Assembly (NCBI RefSeq): GCF_900169275.1
Contig: NZ_FXZC01000004.1
Location: 434,001-498,000, forward strand
Direction of reading: 5' to 3'
DNA from: Brevibacterium casei CIP 102111
Lineage (GTDB): Bacteria > Actinomycetota > Actinomycetes > Actinomycetales > Brevibacteriaceae
DNA length: 64,000 nucleotides
The notes below the pieces were generated by a model that saw nothing but the letters and a program-made list of their open reading frames with translations, ran no database searches and was not told the DNA's origin. Of this stretch, positions 53,363 through 62,097 are shown piece by piece. The position numbers were made by a program, and so were the translations under genes. The first letter of the stretch is position 1. Each line of letters begins with the position of its first letter.

Positions 53363-54270
53363 GTGAACGCTCCTCCCTCGAGACCTATTCGCGCACCGCC
53401 GAGCGGGCCGCGAAGTCCGTCATCGACGGATACTCGACGTCGTTCGGCACGGCGACGGCGCTGCTGGGTCCCTCCCACCGGTCCCACGTCCGCAACGTCT
53501 ACGCCCTCGTCCGCGTCGCCGATGAGATCGTCGACGGGTTGCCGAGCAGTGCCGGGGTGGGGCCCGACGAGGTGGGGGAGATGTTCGAGGACTTCGTCGC
53601 CGAGACTTATCGGGCGCTCTCGCGCGGGGTGAGCACCAATCTCATCATCCACGCGTTCGCCCGGACGGCGCGGCACACGGGGATCGGCAGCGACCTCATC
53701 GAACCGTTCTTCGCCGCCATGCGCTCCGATCTCGACGCCGAATCGCCTGCGGGACACCCGGCGGCACCCGAGGTGCGGTGCCTGAGCGCCGGGGAGCATG
53801 CGGACTACGTCTACGGATCCGCCGAGGTCGTCGGCCTCATGTGCCTGCGCATCTTCCTCCACGACAACCCCCGCGACGACACCCAGCTGCCCACCCTCGA
53901 GTGCGGGGCCCGCCGTCTCGGCGCGGCCTTCCAGAACATCAACTTCCTCCGCGACCTCGCCGACGACCGTGACCGCCTCGGTCGCAGCTACCTCACCGAG
54001 GACGCGCGCCTGAGCACGAGTGCGCGGGACGCCTGGATCCTCACCATCCGTGACCAGCTCGCCGACGCCGAGGCTGCGATCCCGCTCCTGCCCTACGACG
54101 CGAGGCTCGCCGTCGGCGCCGCCACCGCGCTCTTCGCCGCGCTCATCGACACCATCGCCGCTGCCCCCGTCGAGCGGCTCTACCGGGAGCGGATCCGCAT
54201 CCCCGGCCACGTCAAGGCGCGTCTCCTCGCCCGCTCGACCCTGGGCACCCTGCGCGGCCGGAGTTCGTGA
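53359..54270 (+). CDS. crtB: Phytoene synthase
   Basis: 303 residues. Condenses two geranylgeranyl diphosphates to phytoene. The first Asp-rich motif VRVADEIVDG and the second NFLRDLADDRDRLGRSYL are present, with YSTSFGTATALL and YVYGSAEVVGLMCLRIF as further conserved blocks of squalene/phytoene synthases. The start overlaps the preceding gene; the stop overlaps the crtI start (TGATG), indicating one operon. No GGPP synthase gene (crtE) lies in the window, so the precursor must come from an enzyme encoded elsewhere. Confidence 0.95.
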   Translation: MSERSSLETYSRTAERAAKSVIDGYSTSFGTATALLGPSHRSHVRNVYALVRVADEIVDGLPSSAGVGPDEVGEMFEDFVAETYRALSRGVSTNLIIHAFARTARHTGIGSDLIEPFFAAMRSDLDAESPAGHPAAPEVRCLSAGEHADYVYGSAEVVGLMCLRIFLHDNPRDDTQLPTLECGARRLGAAFQNINFLRDLADDRDRLGRSYLTEDARLSTSARDAWILTIRDQLADAEAAIPLLPYDARLAVGAATALFAALIDTIAAAPVERLYRERIRIPGHVKARLLARSTLGTLRGRSS

Positions 54271-55868
54271 TGGCGCAGGTGAGCGTCATCGGGGCGGGTG
54301 CCGCAGGACTCGCCACCGCCGCCCTGCTCGCCCGGGACGGCCACAGCGTCGACGTCTTCGAGAAGAACACCGAGGTGGGCGGGCGCATCGGTCGGATCGT
54401 CCGTGACGGGTTCCGCTTCGATACGGGCCCGTCCTGGTATCTCATGCCCGAGGTCTACGACCACTTCTTCGCGCTCATGGGCACGAGCGCGGCGGTTGAG
54501 CTCGACCTCGTGCCCCTCGATCCCGCCTACACGGTGTTCACCGACCCGGAGGCGTCGACCGCGCCGAGCGTCACCGCCGAGGCGGCACCGGTGAGTGTTC
54601 CGCGGGGACGCGACCGGGTTGTCGCGGCCTTCGAGGGCCGCGAGTCCGGTGCCGGCAGGCGCCTGCAGGCCCATCTGCGCTCGGCCGCCCATGCGAAGGC
54701 GATGGCCGAGAGGCTCTTCCTCTACAACCCGTTCACCTCTCCGCTCTCCGTCCTCGACCGTGCGCTCCTGCCCTCGCTTCCGTCCCTGACCCGCCTGCTC
54801 ACGGAGAGCCTGAGCAGACGAGCCGAGCGGACTGTGGCCGATCCGCGTCTGCGGCAGATCCTCCAATACCCTGCCGTCTTCCTCGGCACCGACCCGCGCC
54901 GGGCACCGGCGATCTACCACCTCATGAGCGCCCTCGACCTCGACGAGGGGGTGGACTACCCGATGGGCGGTTTCCGCACGGTCGTCAATGCTCTCACCCG
55001 TCTCGCCGAACGCGCCGGGGCCCGCATCCACACCTCGGCGGAGGTCGTGGCGATCGAGACCGAGGCCACCGGTCGCAGGCGACCGCGGGTGACAGGGGTG
55101 AGCTGGACAGATGCCCGATCAGGTGCCCGGCGCACGGGGGCCGATATCGTCGTCTCCGCCGCCGATCTCCACCACACGCAGACCCGGCTGCTCCCGCCCG
55201 CTCTCCGCGGTGGCTCGGAGGGCCGGTGGTCACGGATGGTCAGCGGCCCCGGGGCGGTGCTCGTCCTCCTCGGCGTCACCGGCGACCTTCCGCAGCTGCC
55301 CCACCATTCCCTCTTCTTCACCCCGGACTGGACGGAGAACTTCGACGCGATCTTCGGCCCGCGCCCGCGGGTGCCCCACCCGGCGTCGCTCTACGTCTGC
55401 CGCCCCAGCGCCACGGACCCGACCGTGGCACCGCCGGGATGCGAGAACCTCTTCGTCCTTGTCCCCGTCCCCGCCGATGCCGGGCTCGGGGGCGGTGGTC
55501 CCGAGGGCAGCGGCAATCCCCTCATCGAACGCGCCGCCGATCGGGCGATCGCGCAGATCGCGGAGTGGGCGGACATCCCCGACCTCGCCGAGCGCATCGT
55601 CGTCCGCCACACGATCGGTCCGACCGACTTCGCGCGCGACTACAACTCGTGGCTCGGCGGCATGCTCGGGCCCGCGCACACTCTGCGCCAGTCCGCGATG
55701 TTCCGGACGCAGAACGTCTCCCGCACCGTCGACGGCCTCTACTTCGCCGGTGCGACCACGGCGCCGGGGGTGGGCGTGCCGATGTGCCTCATCAGCGCCG
55801 AGGTGGTCCTCAAGCACATCCGCGGCGACTCGAGTCCCGGTCCGCTTCCGGTCGGGGACGGCGTCTAG
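54270..55868 (+). CDS. crtI: Phytoene desaturase
   Basis: 532 residues from ATG 54270. FAD-dependent CrtI converting phytoene stepwise to lycopene. The N-terminal dinucleotide-binding motif VIGAGAAGLATAALLARDGH, followed by VDVFEKNTEVGGRIG and FDTGPSWYLMPEVYDHFF, is diagnostic. The C-terminal FAD-contact block TVDGLYFAGATTAPGVGVPM is intact. It is the last gene of the rightward operon and converges on crtU. A stretch of degenerate repeats separates the two stops. Confidence 0.96.
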   Translation: MAQVSVIGAGAAGLATAALLARDGHSVDVFEKNTEVGGRIGRIVRDGFRFDTGPSWYLMPEVYDHFFALMGTSAAVELDLVPLDPAYTVFTDPEASTAPSVTAEAAPVSVPRGRDRVVAAFEGRESGAGRRLQAHLRSAAHAKAMAERLFLYNPFTSPLSVLDRALLPSLPSLTRLLTESLSRRAERTVADPRLRQILQYPAVFLGTDPRRAPAIYHLMSALDLDEGVDYPMGGFRTVVNALTRLAERAGARIHTSAEVVAIETEATGRRRPRVTGVSWTDARSGARRTGADIVVSAADLHHTQTRLLPPALRGGSEGRWSRMVSGPGAVLVLLGVTGDLPQLPHHSLFFTPDWTENFDAIFGPRPRVPHPASLYVCRPSATDPTVAPPGCENLFVLVPVPADAGLGGGGPEGSGNPLIERAADRAIAQIAEWADIPDLAERIVVRHTIGPTDFARDYNSWLGGMLGPAHTLRQSAMFRTQNVSRTVDGLYFAGATTAPGVGVPMCLISAEVVLKHIRGDSSPGPLPVGDGV

Positions 55869-56123
55869 GGGCGCCCGCCCGCGCGGCCCTGCCCGGGCCG
55901 TGTGGGCTTCCAGTGCCGCCGTACGTGCCGGCTGAGCACCGTGCCGCCTCTGCGGCGTGCCATCTCCCGCCGTGCCGTGGTGTCCCGTCGTGCCGCCTGA
56001 GCGCGGTGCCGTCTGAACGCCGCGCCAGGGCGTCCCGCCCGGCCGTCTCTGCGCCGCGCCGCATCCGCCGTGCCGCCTCCCTCTATGCCGTTGTGTCGCG
56101 TCGTCCTGTGGCGTCCCGCCGTC
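55869..56123. repeat. Degenerate repeat spacer between crtI and crtU
   Basis: 255 bases between two convergent operons with recurrent CGTGCCGCCT words (for example near 55938, 56000 and 56081) and variants such as GCGCCGCGCC. It shows no coding signal I can support. It may hold a bidirectional terminator, but no single clean stem dominates. Confidence 0.5.
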
Positions 56124-57803
56124 TCAGCCGCGCGTCGTCGTCCGCCGCATTCGCCCGAGCAGACCGCGTCGGAGCAGTCCGCGTGGCGGCGGCGACCAGA
56201 GGTCGATTCCTGCGACCCGCCACCGGGCGAGCAAAGCGTTCGCGGCCAGGGCGCCGGTCGTCGCCGCACGCTCCATGAGGGCGACGGGCGCATCGCAGCG
56301 CACCCAGTCCCCGGCGAGGACGAGTCCGGGCAGCGGTGTCTCGACACCAGGGCGCTCGTGCCACGGGCGCGGATCGGTGAGTCCGCAGTCGTCACGGATG
56401 AGCAGCTGCGACTCGCGAACGGTCAGTCGCGACGTCTCCGGCCAGACGGTGTGGAGGTCGGCGAGCAGCCGGTCGGCGATCGCCTTCTCGAACACCGCCC
56501 GTGGAGCCACCGCGCCCTGGGACGCCCCACCCTGGGGCATCGCGGTCTCCGGCACCGCGGTCTCCGACACTCCGGCCTCCGGCACCGCGGTCTCCTGCAG
56601 TGCAGTCTTCGGTAGTGCGTAGGCGTGGAGTTCGACGACGGACCCTCCGTGCTCGCGCACCCAGTCCGCAGCGCCGGCCTCGAAGCGGTCGACGACGGAG
56701 ACGTTGTCAAGGAGGTCGAAGCCGCTCGTCCCGAGGAAGGCGGGACGGTCGGGGTCGACGGGTCCGTCGAACCACAGCCTGAGCACCGCGAACGGGGGCG
56801 CGTTGCGGGTGGCGGCGACCCGGCTCGCCCACTCGGCCTCCGCGGGCTCGTCAGCGCGCAGCGTGGCGACGAGACTGCGGGCCGCGGCCGGATCGGCGGC
56901 GAGGACGACGGCATCGGAGTCGACCTCCCCGCTGTCCGTCGTCACCGTCCACCTGCTCGGGCCACGTCTGAGTGCGGTAGCGGTGCGGCCGGTCTCGATG
57001 CGCACGCCGAGGTCGGCGAGATGGTCCCCGAGGGGTGCCCACAGCGCGGTGTCGTAGTCGTCTGTGGGGACGTCGAAGAGGAGGCCTTCTGAGGAGCCGG
57101 CGAAGTACGTGTGGAACATGGCGACGAGTTCGCCGGCGGAGAAGTCATCGGGGTCGGCGAAGAACGACCGGGCGAACACCTCGAGTGCGAGATGCCGGGC
57201 CTCCGCTGGGAAGCGCAGGCGGTCGAGGAAGGCCGCCGCCGATTCGCCGTCGTACCGGGCGAAGGAGTCGGGGAAGTCGACGTCGATGAGTTCGAACGCC
57301 GCCGCGGTGTCGATCTCGGTCAGTCCCGACAGCGGGAACGTCGGGCTCGAGAGGACGAACCCGGCGAGGTTGAACGGCGGCGTCGTCGGGATCGCGGCGA
57401 ACGAATCGGTGGCCCCGCCTCGGCGGGTGAGGGGATAGTCCGCGAGCGGACGCAGACGGGAGAGGTCGGGATCGGCACGGCGGAGCAGGTCGCGGAGGTT
57501 GTAGTACTGCCGGAAGAACGCGTGGAACCCGCGACTCATCGTCCGCCCGCCGGGCAGCGGCCATGCACTCACCCGCCCGCCGAGGCGGCGGCCCGATTCG
57601 AGGAGCACGACGTCGACTCCGCGTTCGGCGAGGACGGCGGCGGCGTTGAGTCCCGCGATCCCGCCCCCGATGACGGTCACGCTCTTCGGCCGCAGCGGCC
57701 GCGACCTGCCGGGGGCGGCCGGGAGCCGGACGGCATGACGGTCGGCGGGGCGGACGCGGCCATCGGTGCCGGCACCGGAACCGGTGCGGGTCCGGGCGGT
57801 CAT
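56124..57803 (-). CDS. crtU: Isorenieratene synthase (beta-carotene desaturase/methyltransferase)
   Basis: 559 residues from ATG 57803, overlapping crtYd (ATGA). CrtU turns the beta-rings of beta-carotene into aromatic phi-rings with methyl migration. After a hydrophilic 40-residue leader come the FAD motif VTVIGGGIAGLNAAAVLAER, VVLLESGRRLGGRVSAWPLP, the characteristic SRGFHAFFRQYYNLRDLL, and VEVFARSFFADPDDF-like and GLVLAGDWVRCDAPVALMER late blocks. It is longer than usual partly because of a 5-residue tandem repeat insertion (ETAVP type) encoded at 56536-56610. That repeat would lie on the protein surface. Last gene of the leftward operon. Confidence 0.93.
   Translation of the reverse strand: MTARTRTGSGAGTDGRVRPADRHAVRLPAAPGRSRPLRPKSVTVIGGGIAGLNAAAVLAERGVDVVLLESGRRLGGRVSAWPLPGGRTMSRGFHAFFRQYYNLRDLLRRADPDLSRLRPLADYPLTRRGGATDSFAAIPTTPPFNLAGFVLSSPTFPLSGLTEIDTAAAFELIDVDFPDSFARYDGESAAAFLDRLRFPAEARHLALEVFARSFFADPDDFSAGELVAMFHTYFAGSSEGLLFDVPTDDYDTALWAPLGDHLADLGVRIETGRTATALRRGPSRWTVTTDSGEVDSDAVVLAADPAAARSLVATLRADEPAEAEWASRVAATRNAPPFAVLRLWFDGPVDPDRPAFLGTSGFDLLDNVSVVDRFEAGAADWVREHGGSVVELHAYALPKTALQETAVPEAGVSETAVPETAMPQGGASQGAVAPRAVFEKAIADRLLADLHTVWPETSRLTVRESQLLIRDDCGLTDPRPWHERPGVETPLPGLVLAGDWVRCDAPVALMERAATTGALAANALLARWRVAGIDLWSPPPRGLLRRGLLGRMRRTTTRG
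56536..56610 (-). repeat. In-frame 15-base tandem repeat in crtU
   Basis: Five 15-base units (56536-56550 through 56596-56610); units two and four are identical (GGCACCGCGGTCTCC on the + strand). They encode ETAVP-like pentapeptides. Unit number may vary between strains without a frameshift. Confidence 0.8.
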
Positions 57804-58162
57804 CCGTCCGCCTCGGTGGGGGAGTCCGCCTCGGCGGGGGAATCCGCCTCGGCGCTGCGCCGGTTGAGGTTCCACTGCCAGAGCATGAGGACCGCGGTGA
57901 TCATCGCGAAGCCGAACCCGAAGTCCTCGATGGGGATGTCGAAGGGGACGCGGATGCCAGAGAACATGTCCGGGTTGTAGACGACGATGGGGTCGCGCAG
58001 CTTCGTCAGCCAGCCGTCGACGAGGCATTGGAAGAAGAGGCAGATCGCCAGCGCAGTCCAGTACTGGGCGCGCCGGAAGATGCCGCTGCGGAAGACGAAC
58101 AGTTCGAGGGCGACGACGAGGACCATTCCGGCGACCGTCATGACGGTGTACTCGGGGATCAC
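57800..58162 (-). CDS. crtYd: Lycopene cyclase subunit CrtYd
   Basis: 120 residues from GTG 58162, behind a strong AAGGAGG. Second half of the heterodimeric lycopene beta-cyclase: three membrane segments (VAGMVLVVALELFVF, YWTALAICLFFQCLVDGWL and FGFAMITAVLMLWQWNL) with the conserved RDPIVVYNPDMFSGIRV and IPIEDFGFGF, whose acidic residues belong to the active site. The tail is an 18-base tandem repeat (57806-57859) giving SPAEAD-type hexapeptides. The start overlaps the crtYc stop (GTGA) and the end overlaps crtU. Confidence 0.94.
   Translation of the reverse strand: MIPEYTVMTVAGMVLVVALELFVFRSGIFRRAQYWTALAICLFFQCLVDGWLTKLRDPIVVYNPDMFSGIRVPFDIPIEDFGFGFAMITAVLMLWQWNLNRRSAEADSPAEADSPTEADG
57806..57859 (-). 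repeat. 18-base tandem repeat at the crtYd 3' end
   Basis: Three units based on GTCCGCCTCGGCGGGGGA (57806-57823, 57824-57841, 57842-57859), in frame, built around the window-wide CCGCCTCGGCGG word. Confidence 0.8.
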
Positions 58163-58512
58163 CGGTTCCTCCTTCCCGCCATGCGCGCCCGTAGGCGCCG
58201 GGCACGGGCGAGGACCGTGCCGACGGCCCCGTAGCTGAGCAGGGCGCAGATGGGGATGACGACGAAGAACACGAGCTCTTCGAGCGGCAGGGCACCGAAT
58301 TCGATTCCCGTGACGAACTCCGGGTTGTAGGACCAGTGCTCGCGGGCGATCGCGATGAGGTCCCAGACCGCGAAGACGATGACGACGGGGATGAGGGCGG
58401 CGAGCAGGAGCCTCCACCGGCGATAGACCCGCGCGGCGAACACGAACTCGAGGGGCAGGGTGATGAGCACACAGGCCGCCATGAGCGCGAGGTACTCCCA
58501 CTGGCCGAACAT
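58159..58512 (-). CDS. crtYc: Lycopene cyclase subunit CrtYc
   Basis: 117 residues from ATG 58512. First half of the heterodimeric lycopene cyclase, an integral membrane protein: YLALMAACVLITLPLEFVFA, LLLAALIPVVIVFAVWDLIA and LPLEELVFFVVIPICALLSY, with HWSYNPEFVTGIEFGALPLEE carrying the P-L-E-E acidic motif (quoted in part: YNPEFVTGIEFGALPLEE). Together with CrtYd it cyclises both ends of lycopene to beta-carotene. It overlaps P450 upstream by one base (TGATG) and crtYd by four. Confidence 0.94.
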   Translation of the reverse strand: MFGQWEYLALMAACVLITLPLEFVFAARVYRRWRLLLAALIPVVIVFAVWDLIAIAREHWSYNPEFVTGIEFGALPLEELVFFVVIPICALLSYGAVGTVLARARRLRARMAGRRNR

Positions 58513-59717
58513 CAGCGCCGCCGCGGACGGGACGGGACGGTGAAGCCGAGGTCGAGACCGCGCAGGCGGGCCCCGGCGATGACGGAGTCGTGACCGACAA
58601 CCGGGGTTGTGAGGAGGGTGGGTTCGCACGCCAGGAGGCGGTGGAGGAGCGCGTCGGCGACGACGAGCGCCACGGGCTGTCCCGGGCAGCGGTGGGCCCC
58701 GTCGCTGAAGCTCAGTCCCGCGGGAAGCGCTGTCCGCGGGCGGCCGGGGACGCGACCGTGCTCGGTCCGGGCCGGACAGACCGCCTCGGCGGCCGTCCCG
58801 AACGCGGACGGATCGACGTTGGCGGCTGCGACGTCGATGTCGACGAGGTCGCCGGCGGGGATCGTCGTCGCCAGTCCGTCGATGTCGACAGTGAGATCGT
58901 CGGTGACGCGCCGGTAGAGGTGGCCGACGATGGGGTCGAGGCGGATGACCTCCTCGAGCATCGCCAGCCGGGCGTCCCGGGCGGCGCCGAGGTAGTCGTG
59001 GCGGAGCTCATCGTCCCTGAGCAGCCGCCACGCGGCGAAGGAGATGAACTCACGGGTGGTGACCATTCCCGCGGTGCCGTAGGTGACGCATTCGACGAGG
59101 ATGTCCGCGGTGCCGGCACCGGTGTCGAGGAGGTGGGAGATGATGTCGTCGCGAGGGCTGCGCCGGTGGTCGCGGATGGCGGGCAGCACGTCGCAGACGT
59201 GGAAGGCGGTGAGTGGGAGGAGCCCGTTGACGGCGGCCTGCAGCCATTGGCGGTTGGTCCGCCCCCAGTTCGGGGCGGCGAGGTCGACCGGGGGCTGTCG
59301 GAAGAACGCCGTGAGCCGCGAGGCGAGTGCCGGGACCGGGGACGCGGTGAGGCCGACGATCCCGGCGGTGACGCCGACGGTGTAGAGCAGAGCGGCGTCG
59401 TCGAGGCGGCAGCGTCCGGTGACGACGGCCTCATCGACGATCGCCTGGGCCTGCGCCGCGATGTCTGCCGCGTACCGTTCGTCGACGACGGACGGGGCGA
59501 AGAAGCGGGCGAGGGCACGCCGCTGCTCATCATGCGAGGGGCCGTCGGAGATGAGGATCGGGTGTCGGCGGAACCATCCGCGGGGGATCCGCTCCGCGGT
59601 GAAGCCGGCCTGGGCCGTAGAGCGGCGGGCCCGGAGGACCTCTCGGGCCGCCGCAAACGAGCGGATCCGGTGGTAACCCGGGGCGGGGTCGGCGCGAGCG
59701 GAGTCGTGTCCTCTCAC
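58512..59717 (-). CDS. Cytochrome P450 of the carotenoid cluster
   Basis: 401 residues from GTG 59717, overlapping the idi stop (GTGA). The heme-binding loop FSDGAHRCPGQPVAL with the cysteine ligand, the K-helix EEVIRLDP (E-x-x-R) and the I-helix TYGTAGMVTTREFIS are intact; no membrane anchor, so it is a soluble class I enzyme needing ferredoxin partners. Brevibacterium linens-type pigments are hydroxylated at C3 of the aromatic rings, so ring hydroxylation of isorenieratene is the likely reaction, from context. The N-terminus is short compared with most P450s. Confidence 0.9.
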   Translation of the reverse strand: MRGHDSARADPAPGYHRIRSFAAAREVLRARRSTAQAGFTAERIPRGWFRRHPILISDGPSHDEQRRALARFFAPSVVDERYAADIAAQAQAIVDEAVVTGRCRLDDAALLYTVGVTAGIVGLTASPVPALASRLTAFFRQPPVDLAAPNWGRTNRQWLQAAVNGLLPLTAFHVCDVLPAIRDHRRSPRDDIISHLLDTGAGTADILVECVTYGTAGMVTTREFISFAAWRLLRDDELRHDYLGAARDARLAMLEEVIRLDPIVGHLYRRVTDDLTVDIDGLATTIPAGDLVDIDVAAANVDPSAFGTAAEAVCPARTEHGRVPGRPRTALPAGLSFSDGAHRCPGQPVALVVADALLHRLLACEPTLLTTPVVGHDSVIAGARLRGLDLGFTVPSRPRRR

Positions 59718-60268
59718 GGCCGCAGGCTCTCGAAGACGCCCGCGGCGAACTGATCGACCATCCACGGGCTGAAGACGAACGGGGTCGCACTCAGCGCCGC
59801 ACGGACCTCAGCGATCGGAGTCCAGGACCATTCGGCCACCTCGGCGGGGGAGGGGTCGAGTGGCGAGGCGATCCGGGCGACGTAGACCGGGCACACCTCG
59901 TTCTCGACGATGCCGCCGGCATCGACGGCACGGTAGCGGAAGTGGGGGGCGATGACGGTCACGGCGCTCACGGTCGTGCCGAGCTCCTGGTCAGCCCGCC
60001 GGACGAGGGCGTCCTCGATGTCCTCCCCGGGCGTCGGATGACCGCAGAAGCTGTTCGTCCACACACCCGGCCACGCCGCCTTCGTCAGGGCGCGGCGGGT
60101 GAGGAGGATGCGGTCCTCGTCGTCGATGAGATAGCAGGAGAATGCTGAGTGCAGCGGGGTGTCGGCGGTGTGGACCTCGGACTTGGGCATCGACCCGATG
60201 GGGCGAGCCGCCTCGTCGAGGAGGACGACGCGTTCGACGGCAGTGTCAGCGGTGTCGGGAGTGGTCAT
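59714..60268 (-). CDS. idi: Isopentenyl-diphosphate delta-isomerase, type 1
   Basis: 184 residues. Interconverts isopentenyl and dimethylallyl diphosphate to balance precursors for the carotenoids. It is a Nudix-fold enzyme with HSAFSCYLIDDEDRILLTRR, the catalytic cysteine in TNSFCGHPTPGE and the catalytic glutamate in GGIVENEVCPVYVA. First gene of the leftward pigment operon, with all five genes joined by 1-4 base overlaps. The upstream spacer carries a 34-base tandem repeat and the purA promoter. Confidence 0.95.
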   Translation of the reverse strand: MTTPDTADTAVERVVLLDEAARPIGSMPKSEVHTADTPLHSAFSCYLIDDEDRILLTRRALTKAAWPGVWTNSFCGHPTPGEDIEDALVRRADQELGTTVSAVTVIAPHFRYRAVDAGGIVENEVCPVYVARIASPLDPSPAEVAEWSWTPIAEVRAALSATPFVFSPWMVDQFAAGVFESLRP

Positions 60269-60326
60269 CGATCATCAGCTCCTTCGAACACCGGACGGTC
60301 TGCCCCATGCTACCGGTGCGAGGCGC

Positions 60327-60394
60327 GTATCGGGGCGGGGCCAGGGACGGAACGGGGGCCGTATCGGGGCGGAGCCGCGGACGGAACGGGGGCG
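60327..60394. repeat. 34-base direct repeat between idi and purA
   Basis: Two adjacent 34-base units (60327-60360 and 60361-60394) starting GTATCGGGGCGG and ending ACGGAACGGGGGC plus one base, matching at about 30 positions. They lie in the divergent promoter region. Confidence 0.8.
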
Positions 60395-60460
60395 ATGTCA
60401 TGACCAGCAAGTAGACTGTGGAGGTAATGATCCCCTTCTTTCACTTGAGGTGAAACACTC

Positions 60461-61747
60461 ATGCCAGCAATCGTTGTCGTCGGCGCTCAGTGGGGCGACG
60501 AAGGTAAAGGGAAGACCACCGACATCCTCGGTACCAGCGTCGACTACGTCGTCAAGCCCAACGGCGGGAACAACGCTGGTCACACGGTTGTCGTCGGCGG
60601 TGAGAAGTACGAGCTCAAGCTCCTTCCCGCGGGGATCCTCTCGCCCAACGTCACCCCCGTCATCGGCAACGGCGTCGTCGTCAACCTCGAGGCGCTCTTC
60701 GAGGAGATCGACGCCCTCGAATCGCGCGGTGCCGACACCTCGAAGCTGCGGATCTCGGCGAACGCGCACCTCGTCGCGCCCTACCACCAGACTCTGGACA
60801 AGGTGACCGAGCGCTTCCTCGGCAAGCGCGCGATCGGGACGACCGGCCGCGGCATCGGGCCGGCGTACATGGACAAGATCGGGCGCCTGGGCATCCGCGT
60901 CCAGGACATCTTCGACGAGTCGATCCTGCGCCAGAAGATCGAGGGCTCGCTCCACCAGAAGAACGAACTCCTCGTCAAGGTCTACAACCGTCGCGCGGTG
61001 AGCGTCGAGGAGGTCGTCGACTACTTCCTGCCCTATGTCGAGCGGCTGCGCCCCTACGTCGCGGAGACCGAGCTCATGCTCAACGACGCCCTCGACCGGG
61101 GAGACGTCGTCGTCATGGAGGGCGGCCAGGCGACGATGCTCGACGTCGACCACGGCACGTACCCGTTCGTCACGTCCTCCAACCCGACCGCCGGCGGTTC
61201 GTGCGTGGGCTCCGGGATCGGCCCGACGCGGATCAACCGCGTCGTCGGCATCGTCAAGGCCTACACGACCCGCGTGGGCGCCGGGCCCTTCCCGACCGAG
61301 CTCTTCGACGAGATGGGCGAGTACCTGCAGAAGGCCGGCGGCGAGTTCGGTGTCAACACCGGGCGTCCGCGCCGCTGCGGCTGGTACGACTCGGTCATCG
61401 CCCGGTACTCCGCACGGGTCAACGGCTTCACCGACTACGTCCTCACGAAGCTCGACGTCCTCACCGGCATCGAGCAGATCCCCGTCGCCGTGGCCTACGA
61501 CGTCGACGGTGAGCGCTTCGACGAGATGCCGATGACGCAGACCGACTTCCACCACGCGACGCCGATCTTCGAGTACTTCGACGGCTGGACCGAGGACATC
61601 TCCGGCGCCCGGACCTTCGAGGATCTGCCCGAGAACGCACAGAAGTACGTCCTCGCCCTCGAGGAGCTCTCCGGCTGCCGGATCTCCGTCATCGGCGTCG
61701 GCCCCGACCGCGAGCAGTCGATCGTCCGCCACGACCTGCTCGACTGA
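60461..61747 (+). CDS. purA: Adenylosuccinate synthetase
   Basis: 428 residues. Joins IMP and aspartate with GTP to give adenylosuccinate, the first committed step to [23 protein letters not shown] (P-loop and catalytic Asp), [57 protein letters not shown] and the C-terminal [11 protein letters not shown] are all standard. An inverted repeat TTTCAC-TTGAG-GTGAAA (60439-60455) surrounds the ribosome-binding region and could restrict translation. TAGACT at 60413 is a possible -10. Monocistronic. Confidence 0.97.
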   Translation: MPAIVVVGAQWGDEGKGKTTDILGTSVDYVVKPNGGNNAGHTVVVGGEKYELKLLPAGILSPNVTPVIGNGVVVNLEALFEEIDALESRGADTSKLRISANAHLVAPYHQTLDKVTERFLGKRAIGTTGRGIGPAYMDKIGRLGIRVQDIFDESILRQKIEGSLHQKNELLVKVYNRRAVSVEEVVDYFLPYVERLRPYVAETELMLNDALDRGDVVVMEGGQATMLDVDHGTYPFVTSSNPTAGGSCVGSGIGPTRINRVVGIVKAYTTRVGAGPFPTELFDEMGEYLQKAGGEFGVNTGRPRRCGWYDSVIARYSARVNGFTDYVLTKLDVLTGIEQIPVAVAYDVDGERFDEMPMTQTDFHHATPIFEYFDGWTEDISGARTFEDLPENAQKYVLALEELSGCRISVIGVGPDREQSIVRHDLLD

Positions 61748-62097
61748 AGGTACCGGCCGGGCCCGGTCGCGGGCGCGGCTGGGCACGGGCTCGGCTTGGC
61801 CCGGGCGCGACGGCTCGAGTCGCTGGGCCGCTGAGCTGCGGCTCGGGTCGCTGCACTTCGCCGTCGTTCCACGCGCAGCCCGACGGCTGAGTGTCGATCC
61901 ACGCGCAGCCGGATTTCCGCGTCGCGGGCGACTCGGAATTCGTGCCTCGCGTTGATCGAGTGCGCGGCGATTCGTGGGAGGCGCGGATTTCGAGCCTCGC
62001 GTGGATCGAGACCATACAGCCGTTCCGGCAACCTGATGCGCTGGCCTGGTCGGGTGGAGGCGCAGCACCTGCTCATCGACGATGAAGCCCCATGGTG
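61748..62097. other. Repeat-bearing spacer between purA and the Nramp-like gene
   Basis: 350 bases between convergent genes. Four copies of a CGATCCACGCG-type motif are present: two forward (61865-61880, 61895-61910) and two reversed (61944-61960, 61994-62010), so the set can fold into nested stems. The first 120 bases are GC-rich simple sequence (GGGCTCGGCTTGGCCCGGG). No gene is supported. Confidence 0.55.
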
